Below, piece after piece: positions 46,291 through 56,257 of a stretch of 64,000 bases of DNA. The notes below the pieces were generated by a model. The model was not told the DNA's origin. It was given only the letters and a program-made list of their open reading frames with translations, and ran no database searches. Source of the stretch: Gnetum montanum (Eukaryota > Streptophyta > Gnetopsida > Gnetales > Gnetaceae); NCBI GenBank assembly GCA_015680685.1, contig MNCI01022611.1, positions 2,098,033 to 2,162,032 of the forward strand, written 5' to 3'. Position 1 is the first letter of the stretch, and each line of letters opens with the position of its first letter. The position numbers and the translations under genes were made by a program.

Positions 46291-47419
46291 TGTTACATCA
46301 TCATATGGCCTTGGTATTTATGACAAAAAATAGGGCCATGCTAAGGGCTATTGAAGAAAAAATCCCCACTAAAGACAATAAATAAATAACTTTAAAAATG
46401 TTGAATTAGAGAAATAAATTAGTACATCCATCCATAATTCATAAATTATAAATTTAAATTTATTTTGTCTTCTTCTTAAGCTAAAAAATGAATTTTGTTA
46501 CTAAGGTTTGGTTTCAACAATTTTATCTTGTATTGCATACTAGAAATATCATTGAGATTTGAAACTCCCAATTTTGAATTATAACAAAGAAATAATTTTA
46601 GGAAAGGTTGGAAAATAGAGGGTACGGGATATTTTCCATTGGTTATTACTAATAATAAAAGTGATTATTACCATTGATGATAACAACAAAAAAATTATTC
46701 TTTTAGGTCTTAAAGAAGCAATATATAACCTACACATAACAAAATAGTAATTATTATTAAGTCAAATAAACAAGCTACTAAGGAAGCAGGCTACATCACT
46801 TACTTTTATATAGTATAAATGGAATGGTTATCTATGCAATGAAAAGAAAAAAAGAATTGCTATTTTACAACACTAGAATGATTGTGTGTGTAGCAAGTAA
46901 AGAATTGTTGTTTCATGGTACAAAACTAACAACTACAATGAGAAATAATATCTATGCACACAACATTAAGAAAAATATAGGAAAAATTCAATAGATCAAT
47001 TTACTACATCATAAGTTACAATGTAATTCAATTTTTCTTTATACTAGAAATCTTACTGTGTTAAATTCGAGACCACATTTCTCTAGTTTGCAACAATTTT
47101 ACAAATCAGAAACTATTAATAGAAGAAAAAACTGGAAAGCAAAGCTAGAAACAGAAGAAAAAAACATGAACAACATGCTTCTCTTGCTAACAATGTGCTT
47201 TTCTATTTATGGCTTCTCTAGACAATGATTAAGAAATACTTCTTCTTATGCAAGATGTCTCTATGAACCCCCCAGAGTTTCTAGTGGAGAAAATGATAAG
47301 TTTCTAGTAGAGAAAATGGCTAGAGTTTCTATGCTGAGTGGCTAGAGAAAATGGCTTTGTTGAATGGAAACATTTATTACTACATAATTTTTACTTTGGT
47401 AATGCATAAAATAGTGATC
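46291..47419. other. AT-rich DNA, no gene seen
   Basis: Degraded continuation of the integrase region may extend a little past 46300. Beyond that nothing is recognised. Confidence 0.5.
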
Positions 47420-50290
47420 AATTTGAAAGTTGTAAATGATTATGAAACTTGCTAAATTTTTCATTGCACTTGTGAGACAATGTTATCACCTCAGGATCTT
47501 TTGCAAGAGGATGCACTATTCATAACTGAGAATAACACTATCGCAACTTAAACTTAACATTCTTATGACATTCGTACACTATAACATTCATTTGTAAGGT
47601 TTTTTCTTTACTTTATGGTGTCAATGTCTTTTGTAATGTTGGTTATATTACAAACATGTTTGTCTTAATTATTGTTCATAACTCGTTCATAACTTGTGTT
47701 ATGAACACCTTTGTTTTAGCTTGTTATAGCCAAACTTTTATACTTCACTAAGTTCTTAATGAACTTAACTTCACACTATTTACTATACTTCTTTAAGTTA
47801 CATATGATTTAATTTCACAAACTTCTCTAATACTTCATTAAGTTATCATTAATTTAACTTCATTGTGCTTATGAATTGTATCTCATAAGTATTTCTTCTT
47901 TTATTCTATCATAATCTTTCATACAATCTTCCCTTCTTATTTAAAAGACTAGATCACACTATGTATAGCGCAACTTGGATCTTTTCTTCTTCTTTAAGAA
48001 ATTGGATCTTGGGTTGTTGTCATTACCCTTATCTCTTGCAACACTTACTCATCAATCCTATGAATAGAATTGATTCTCATTGTACTCCTCCTTAGTATAC
48101 CATTTGGAAATGTTGGGGTACTTCTTTTGTATGAATGATATTAATGAATTGACTCTTTCAATGTTGAGAATGCATGTATTTTCTTCATGGTTACCAACAT
48201 CTTTCTTCTGAATGGTGTTTGTAGCTTCTGGTTAGTATTTGTGGGTTTTGGTATCTTATTATTGTAACTTCTAAATTAAAGTTAGAGTTTACCATGGCTG
48301 CTTTCTTCTTCATAACATGCTTTACAAGTGTTTATCGTGGAACTTTAGTTTACACCATTTCATTTTTTTTTCTTCTTCTTCTTCTTCTTCATATTCTTCA
48401 TTGAATTTTTTTATATATTCCTTTTTCACATGTTCCTTCTTCTTTCCTCAATGGTGGTTATTCTTCATATGATACAATGTGTTGTATGTCACAATGATGA
48501 AATGGAAACAACTAAATCCATAGGTTATAATTTTTAGAAGAATTCATGACTAATGATTGTATACATAGTTTACAATTATATTCTAATACTCCCCTTCAAT
48601 CATCAGCTTTTCATTCTCCTCATCTTCTACAAATTCATGAGTGGGTAAACTAGAAATATGGATGATGAAGAAAACTTGTATACTCATGTTGGCTAACCTA
48701 TGCTAAGAACATCAACATCATTTCATATTTCTTTTCTCCCCTTCACTCATGAATTTGTCTCTTCGTGGGATCTTTTGGAATGCTAAAATGCTTATAATTC
48801 ATGGTACTTCATGGCTTTTGATGACTGCAGCTACTCCCTTGGTACACACTTGCAAGTAAGAAATTGATCCATATTGTTGTCATGAAACTTCTGGAAATTT
48901 TTTTGTTGCTTTAGATTTTTCTATCATTTTCCACTTCATAATTGTTCCATGCTTCCATTTTGTTTATTTTCCTACATTGATTCTCATGAATGAATGAATA
49001 ATTTGTCTTTGCTTATATACAAACTCTTTTTCATTACACTTCTTTGTCAATTTCCAAGGCTTCTTAGCTCAAACTTCTATGGTGCATCATCATTCGACAC
49101 TATTGAGTTATTCTGTGGTCTTAGCTCATATTTCCATGGTGCATCATAATTTGATGCTATTAAGTTTTTATGTGGGGGATGTTGGAACCCACAATAAGTG
49201 AAACATAGGTACACCCTAAGATTTTTATAGAAGTTTTTCATTATGCTTATGACACAACGTTATTCCCTCAGGATATTTTGCAAGAGGATGCACTTCTCAT
49301 AAGTGAGTATAACACCACTGTAACTTAAACTTAGCATTCTTGTCACATTTGTACCATTTCATAAAGTTTCTTCTTTACCCTACGGTGTCACTATTTTTTC
49401 GTAACATTGGCTATGTTACAAACATCTTTGTCTTGGTTGTTATCTATAACTTATATTATGTTTCAAACGCCTTTGTTCTTGTTTGTTACAACAAGACTTT
49501 TATACTTCACTAAGTTCTTAATGAACTTAGCTTCACATTGTTAAATATACTTCATTAAGTTACATCTAACTTAACTTCACAAACTCCTCTAGTACTTTAT
49601 TAAGTCATCATTGACTTAATGTTACCATGATTGCGAATCACATCTCATAATTTTTTCATTTTTAATTTCATCACAACCTTCCAGATAGTCTTCTTTTCTT
49701 ATTTAAGAAACTAGACCAAGCTACATACAACATAGCTTGAGTTTTCTCTTCTTTAAAAAATTGGATCATTGCAAAGAACTAGATTAGGCTATGTACAAGA
49801 CAACTTAGATCTTCTCTTTAAGAAACATGGATCTTGTGTTGCAATGATCATCCTTGTCTCTTGCAACATTTACTCATCAGTCCTACAAAAAAAAATTGCT
49901 CCTTATACTACAAAAAGAACTAATTACTCTTTGTACTCCTCAGTATACCATTGGAAACGGAAATGTTGGGGTACTTTCTTTGTACGAATGATATTAGCAA
50001 CTTGATTTTCTTGATGTTGAGAATTCATATATTTGCTTCATGGTTACCTTCTTCATTCTTCTAAATAGGGTTGACATCAAACTAATTACTCTTGTACTCA
50101 ATATACAATTTGTAAATACTAGGTACTCCTCAATAGACCATTTGATACTCTTCAGTCTACCATTTCCAGGGTACTTCCTTTGTACAAATGATATTAGTGA
50201 CTTGATTCTTCATTCTTCTAAAATGACGTTGATATGCATGACTTGAATTTCTGGGTGTTGAGAATTCATGTATTTGCTTTGTGGTTACCC
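47420..50290 (+). mobile_element. Small non-autonomous LTR element, approximate limits
   Basis: About 550 bases at 47450-48000 recur directly at 49225-49760, and the similarity extends on to about 48200 and 50045. The second copy starts cleanly with TGTTGGAACCC at 49180 directly after a polypurine tract GTGGGGGA (49172-49179), which marks a 3' LTR. The first copy lacks a clear start. A TGGTATC word (48247) after the first copy may be the primer site. The interior of about 930 bases has no coding sequence and is T-rich. Confidence 0.55.
49180..50290 (+). repeat. Likely 3' LTR of the small element, with internal duplications
   Basis: Starts TGTTGGAA after the purine tract. The block with GTACTTTCTTTGTACGAATG and GTTGAGAATTCATATATTTG (about 49945-50045) is repeated at about 50150-50290. 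The right limit is set by the start of gag-like sequence at about 50291. Confidence 0.5.
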
Positions 50291-50552
50291 TCTAGAGTAT
50301 TACAGAACTCATTCTCCATCTCCTAGAGGGGAAACCCCATATCTTTATCACCCTTCTCATCCTTCTGCACATGCCTCTCCACCCTCAATGTAATTACCGC
50401 TTACCTCGTCCATGCAGGGCAAGATTCCCACACAGTTGCAACAACATAATGCTACTGGGAATATTAACTTACGACTAGTACCTCCACTGAGTGGTTTGGA
50501 ACCTAGACTAAGAAAAAGACCATTCTTTTGAACCAATAGCCTTATAAAGCCC

Positions 50553-51625
50553 TGATGAGATGCGACTTGCACTGGGCCGCGATATCTCGTACACGATATC
50601 ACGGCCGCCGCGATATCGCATCCCATGCGATATCGCGTACGCGATATCGCGTCCCGCTGCCATATCTATAAATAAGAGGCGTCACTCCCTTCATTTCCCA
50701 ATCCTGGCTAGTGTAGCGAAGCTCTGGCAGATTGATCACTCCAGAGTTAGAATTTTTCCCCATGTGCCCGCAGTAGGAGTCCTAGAGTGAACAGCTCTTT
50801 ATTCGAGCAGCTTGTAACCTGAACCCAAGTTGTGTACGGCAATAAAGACGAACTTGATTGGATAAACCTTGCAGCACGTGGTTTCATTTATTGCTTTCAT
50901 TTACTGCTTTCCTAGTGCGTTCAAGTACGACTTGATTACGAGCGTCTACGGACGTGTACGGCTAGTCAAGGAATCGGCTGCTTGACGCAATGCATGAGTA
51001 CGACTCAATTACGAGCATTGGCTGCTTGGTAACCCAGTAGCGTATTCCAGGATTCTGCGCTTGGTAATCCCAGTAGTAGTCCGATGTGTACGGCTAGTTG
51101 AGGAATCGGCTGCTCATTGCTAGGCTAGAACGTGTGATAAGTACGACTTAGTTACGAGCACCCACGGGTGTGTACGGCTAGCTAAGGAATCGGCTGCTTA
51201 TCACACTTAGGCTAAATAGGTGCCTCAGTACGACCACTTCGAGCACTTGCGTTACGTGTGGTGATCCCAGTAACGATTAGCGTTTGGTAAGCCGCAGTTG
51301 CATAGTTCAGGGTGTGTCCGGTAAGTGGGAACGGATGCTGACGCTAGTTAATTTAGACTTAGGACTTTAGTTAGAGTTAGCTTAGTTTCTCAACCCTTTC
51401 CCCTGATAGCATAGAAGATAAGCCGAAAATACCAAAAAAATCACATACCTCAGACTTGCTTAACCATACATCGTGACACTTACAAGCAAGCCTGGGAAGA
51501 CAACGAATGATTAACCCCAAGTGTTTCTTGTGGCGTTAAGGCATTTAGTCTGCGGAGTTCGACCAGATCGCGCGTGTACACTCGTATTCGTATGGTTGAG
51601 TGTAGGGGTACCTCGCCACTCATCA
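50553..51625 (+). mobile_element. Solo LTR, Athila-type, with target duplication AGCCC
   Basis: Begins TGATGAGATGCGACT and ends CACTCATCA, with AGCCC on both sides (50548-50552 and 51626-51630). It is longer than the other LTRs (1073 bases) because the block GTACGACTTRRTTACGAGC and GTGTACGGCTAG, with GGAATCGGCTGCT, is repeated at about 50925, 50999, 51081 and 51140. The palindrome cluster is intact (24-base perfect palindrome at 50627-50650), TATAAATA is at 50667-50674 and AATAAA is near 50841-50846. It is the best preserved LTR in the window. Confidence 0.93.
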
Positions 51626-52200
51626 AGCCCTCACCAACTTATGTGACTGATTGCCCTATGTCTCCTTCAACCTTTGCATCTATTTCTGTTAAGAACCCTT
51701 CAAACCAAATGCCTTACAAGATCCACATAGTCATTTTAACTCATGTTGTATCTGATTGGATCAAGGCTGACAACCTTCCCATGAAAAGAGTTAATCCTGA
51801 TAGTCCCCTCATCTACTTGCAAATCATTGGAAATTAGCCATGCAAGGCTTTTCTTAATTCAAGTTCTAGTGTTAATCTGATTTCTCATGAAATTTATGAA
51901 GCCTAGAACCTACCTCCTCTTAAGAAGAGCAACTTTTGTTTAGAATTGTTAAATCAGTCCATCACTATTCCCTTGGGACTAGTGAAGGACATTGTGACCA
52001 CTATTTATGGGTGGTCCTTTCCTGCTGGTTTCCTGGTGATCAATGTTGATAACTACAAGGGAAACTTCCCAATAATTATGAGTAGGGCTTGGTTAAGCAC
52101 TATTGATTCATGACTGGGCATTAGAGATCTTTCCCTGGAAATTTCTAAGAAAAATTCTTTTGGAAAGATCGAAAAGAAGAGAGGTCCATGCATCACGTAT
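51626..52200 (+). pseudogene. Aspartic protease of the Athila fragment, active site changed
   Basis: IHIVILTHVVSDWIKADNLP and SPLIYLQIIGN are followed by a TAG, then FLNSSSSVNLI where LDSGSEVNLI stands in the minus-strand element. The catalytic DSG has become NSS. The C-terminal half (GFLVINVDNYKGNFPIIMSR, then AWLSTIDS) is recognisable to about 52110. Inactive both by stops and by loss of the catalytic Asp. Confidence 0.75.
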
Positions 52201-52539
52201 AGCAACACTGGGTGAAATTGTGTGTAAAAGTTATGGTGTATCAAAAGCATATCAATCAAAGCATGTAGATAGTGTGCAAATGAATCAAAAATCCAAAAGT
52301 GTTTGTATGCAACAACCACAAAATAGGAGGACACCCAGTGCCTGACAGCTGATTCTAAAAGCAACACACTTTGCATGAAACCAATTGAGAGCTTAACAAG
52401 TGCCTATGTTGAAGGCATGGATGAACTAGAGTAATTTCATTGCCAACTCTCTCATGATGAACCTGATGATACTTATTGGGAAGAGTTGGAAATCCCTAAC
52501 AATTTTAAATAATAGCCCTTAGAGTTGAAAACTCTACTT

Positions 52540-53300
52540 CTTCGCATGAAATATGCATTTATGAAAAATGGCAAGCTAGTAATAATCAATGCCAACCTTA
52601 CTCTTGAGCAAAAAAGGATGCTATTGAAAGTGGTCAACAAATGGCCAACAACCTTTGCTTGGTCATATCCTAAACTCATAAGGATTAATCCTCAAATATT
52701 CTAGCATCGCATCTATATTAATCCTTTCATTAAGCCAAAGAGGCAACCGCTGAGGCAACTAAACCCCAAATTGAAGCAGACCGTCAAAGAGGAAATTGAA
52801 CAACTCCTCAAGGCAGGGTTCATCTATCCCATTGCGAATAGTGAGTGGATTAGCCATTGTCAAGTCTATATTAATTTTAGACTGTTGAATATGGCAATGT
52901 TCAAAGATCATTTCCCATTGTCATTTGTGGACCATGTGTTCGACACTATCTCTTGGCATTGCTTTTACAACTTTCTAGATGGTTACAGTGGCTATAACAA
53001 GATTCAAATTGTACTAGACCAGGCCAAAATAATATTCACAAGTTCCTGGGGAACTTTTGCATATAGAATGATGCCTTTTGGTCTGTGCAATGCCCTTGCA
53101 ACATTCCAATGCCTTGTCCTAAGTATTTTTTAAATAGTAGATTGGTAGTGAGGTGGAAGTCTTCATGGATGACTTCTTCACCTAGGGCACTATGTTTGAG
53201 CAAGCCTTGGACTACCTTGAGAAAGTGCTTAAAAGGTGCATGAAGATCAATCTTCAACTCAATTGGTAAAATAGACATCTCATGGTCTAGGAGGGCATTG
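52540..53300 (+). pseudogene. Athila-lineage reverse transcriptase
   Basis: Fingers from about 52540 (MLLKVVNKWPTTFAWSY), then RINPQIF and KQTVKEEIEQLLKAGFIYPI, FLDGYSGYNKIQIV (motif A, about 52972-53013), RMMPFGLCNALATFQ (motif B) and VFMDDF (catalytic box, about 53158-53175). Two stops follow motif B near 53131-53148. The VFMDDF word is characteristic of Athila elements. The longest open stretch is 120 codons (52771-53133). Confidence 0.82.
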
Positions 53301-53800
53301 TGTTGGGGCACAAAATCTCACAAGGAGGGATTGAGATGGACCCTAAAAACATTAGGATCATCCAAGAAATAACCTGCAAACCAAAAATTGTCAAAGATGT
53401 TTGGTCATTTCTTGGACACAGTGGCTACTACTGGCAATTTATAGAGAATTTCTCTAAGATCACTAAACCATTGGTTGAGCTTACAAAGAAAGATGCTCTA
53501 TTCATATGGACCAAGGAATGCAAAAAAAGCATTCCAAAAGCTTAAGGGGAAGCTTGTAGAAACTCCAATTCTAAGAGCACCTAATTGGTTTCATCCATTG
53601 CACATCATGACAGATGGATTGAACTATGCCTTGGGAGCTATGCTTATGCAATTGGACAATTAAAAATATCCTTATTATATCCACTACACAAACTAAAGCA
53701 TTGTGGATGTACAACTCAATTACACCACAATAGAAAAAGAGCTAATGGTAGTGGTGTATGCCTTGAAGAAATTCAAGCACATCTTCATTCATGAGCTCTG
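53301..53800 (+). pseudogene. RT connection and RNase H of the Athila fragment
   Basis: LGHKISQGGIEMDPKNI and WSFLGHSGYYWQFIENFSKI form the usual connection after RT. RNase H follows after a frame change near 53525: MTDGLNYALGAML (first catalytic Asp in the T-D-G word), then TTIEKELMVVVYALKKF at about 53723-53775. The sequence breaks off before the end of RNase H. Confidence 0.78.
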
Positions 53801-55540
53801 GTATCTTATTGTTCCCAACTCTTAAATTATGAGTTCTCATGTTTTAGTGTTTTTTTCTTCATCTTTTCATTTTTTCTTCTTCATTATTTTGTTGAATTGT
53901 TATTTAGACACTCTTTTCCTCAGCCATCATTTTTAATCATATACAATGCATACAATGTTTTATGTGGTCTTCTTCTTTCTTCCATCATCATTTTATAACT
54001 TGATTGTGGTTATTGAATGGTATAGCCATTTTTTTTTTTGTTACATGTTCCTTCTTTTCTTAGTCACAATCCTTATTCTTCCTTCTTTTTCTTTCATTAA
54101 TCATGCACATTCCTGTGATTATTCTTCATATATAGTACAATACATGTTCCTTCTTCTTTTTTCCTTTGTATTCTTCTTTCCTTAGTCATATTCCTTCTTG
54201 TTCTTTCCTTAATCATTCCTTATGGTTATTCTTCATATATAATACAATACACGTTCCTCTTTTTTAACTTTGTATAATTCAATGTGATATGTCAGTAATA
54301 ATGAAATGGGATCAGCTAAATCCATGGATTATATTCACATTGTTAATCATTATGTTAACAAAAAACTAATAGTTGTGAGTGTGGTTTACAGTTATATTCA
54401 AAACCTCCACCTCATAATTGTTCATCTTACCAAATTTTGAAAGTTGGCTGCAAACACTATTTTAAAAGCTCTTTTCCTTCATTTTCATGATAAAGTTTTA
54501 TTCATTATACTTGAGCAGCAAACAATCTTATTTTCCATTCTTTCAAAAATCTATGCAATAGGTTGCCTAACATGTTGGATCACATAAATTGAGGATTTGA
54601 TCCTTCCTAAGCTTTGAATCTAACATGTATGACATAGTTACGAGCATGAACTTAATTTGACAATGAGTCTAATGTTATACCTAGCCATCTCTTTCCTTAA
54701 TCATGCACATTCCTCGTGATTATATATAGTGCATTACAAGTTCTTTTTTTTCCCTTTGTATTCTTCTTTCCTCAATCATGTTCCTTCTTTTTTTCTTTTG
54801 TATTCTTCTTTCCTCTATCACATTCCTTCTTCTTTCTTTAATCTTTTTTTTCTTTTGTATTCTTCTTTCCTCTATCACATTCCTTCTTCTTTCTTCTTTC
54901 TTTAATCTTTAGCTAATCATGGATGTTCCTCATGGTTATTCTTTGTATATAATACATACACATTCCTCTTTTTTTCCTTTGTATGATACAATGTTACATC
55001 ACTAATAATGGGTATCAACTAAATCCATAGATTATATTCACATTGTTAATCATTATGTTAATGAAAAACTAATGGTTGTAAACATGGTTTACAATTATAT
55101 TCAAATACCTGCACCCCATTATTGTTCAATCTTACTGAATTTTGAAAATTGGCTGCAAATACTGTTTTAAAACCTCTTTTCCTTCCTTTCATGATAAAGT
55201 TTTATTCATTATACATGGGAGACAAACATTCTTATTTTCTGTTTTTCCAAAAATCTGTACAATAGCTTACCTAACATGCTGGATGACATAAATTGGGAAT
55301 TTGATCTTTCATAGGCTTTGAATCTTACATGCCTGACATAGTTAAGAGCATGAACTTAATTGACAATGAGTCTAATGTTACACCTAGCCTAACTTGAAAC
55401 TAAAGTATTGTTGTGGTTTCAGAAAAGCATGAACTTAAGTATTGTTGTGGTTTCAGAAAAGCATGAACTTAATTTGACAATGAGTCTAATATTACATCTA
55501 GCCTAATGCCTTGAAACCATATTACTGTTGTGGCATCAGA
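53801..55540. repeat. T-rich non-coding DNA with a long tandem duplication
   Basis: About 470 bases at 54220-54690 recur at 54935-55390 with similarity of roughly 85% by eye. Shorter T-rich words (CCTTCTTCTTTC, TTGTATTCTTCTTTCC) repeat between them. A 36-base unit containing GTTGTGGTTTCAGAAAAGCA is doubled at about 55401-55470. The block at 54170-54430 resembles 48400-48600 in the small LTR element, and the junction word TGGTATCTTATTGTT (53799) resembles 48247. Confidence 0.65.
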
Positions 55541-56049
55541 ACATACTGCGCTCCACAGAACATACTGCGCTCGACGAATCCAAAACTTATGAGAGAGATG
55601 CATACACTAGAAAAGCATCCCAATGAGAAAAAAACCCAAAGATCAAACTTGTAGTACCTTACAGAAATGTATTTTCTCAACAACTTTCAGGTAAAGAATA
55701 GATCATACAAGTAAAATCAGGGAAAAGAACCTACCCCTACCACTGATGGTTTCAACAAGCAGCTTAAAACAGGAAAAGCATATAGAATCATGATTCGTAG
55801 AATTCAACCATCAGAATAATATATGGAACACAATGTTCTAAACGATTAAAAAAACAGTATTTATTTCGATCTAGAACGTCTTCCTTCTATACACGTTGCA
55901 TGAAAAAATAAACGTTGACAGGAATAAAGTACTTCCCATAATTGATGAGAGTTCCTGCCAACTAGGCAGCTAACACTCAATAGAAACATACAGCCTCTCA
56001 AGTATATATAGCATAAATATTTACCAACCTCTGAACCACCTTCAACCAT
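55541..56049. other. Intergenic DNA downstream of VHA-A, no gene seen
   Basis: No coding sequence. On the minus strand it contains an additional AATAAA (55862-55867) that could be an alternative poly(A) signal of VHA-A. A short duplication of GAACATACTGCGCTC lies at 55538-55574. Confidence 0.5.
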
Positions 56050-56055
56050 TTTATT
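56050..56055 (-). terminator. Likely poly(A) signal of VHA-A
   Basis: AATAAA on the minus strand, about 200 bases after the VHA-A stop codon, a usual 3' UTR length for a plant gene. Confidence 0.5.
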
Positions 56056-56257
56056 CGTATTGCAATGTAAAATGAATCATTTTAGTTCTCAGAAAAAGAA
56101 TCCATGTGCAACTAATGTCTTCACGAAAACATTCACAGATCTTTTAAACAAGATGTCATGTTGGCCACAGGCACTCAAAATGAAGGGCAGCAACACAGCC
56201 CAACCCAAAAAGAAAAGGACAAATGAAAATTCTTTTCTGAACACTGCCATGTGTAAT

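Larger units (their letters stand above)
50291..53800 (+). mobile_element. Athila-lineage internal fragment (gag end, protease, RT, RNase H) split by a solo LTR
   Basis: The part left of the solo LTR (50291-50552) matches the Pro-rich gag C-terminus of the minus-strand element. The part right of it (51626 onward) continues in the same frame into protease. Then come RT and RNase H, ending at about 53800 where unrelated T-rich DNA begins. Integrase and LTRs are absent. This fragment represents the RT-bearing relatives that could have mobilised the pol-less elements. Confidence 0.78.

Noticed and set aside
47420-48250. Exact start and end of the 5' LTR of the small element
   Set aside because: The left copy is too diverged to place its TG start or CA end, so only approximate limits are given.
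55525-55545. TGGCATCAGAACATACTG resembling a tRNA-Met primer site
   Set aside because: Only the first dozen bases fit, a doubled GTTGTGGTTTCAGAAAAG stands beside it as simple repeat, and no LTR or coding region adjoins it.
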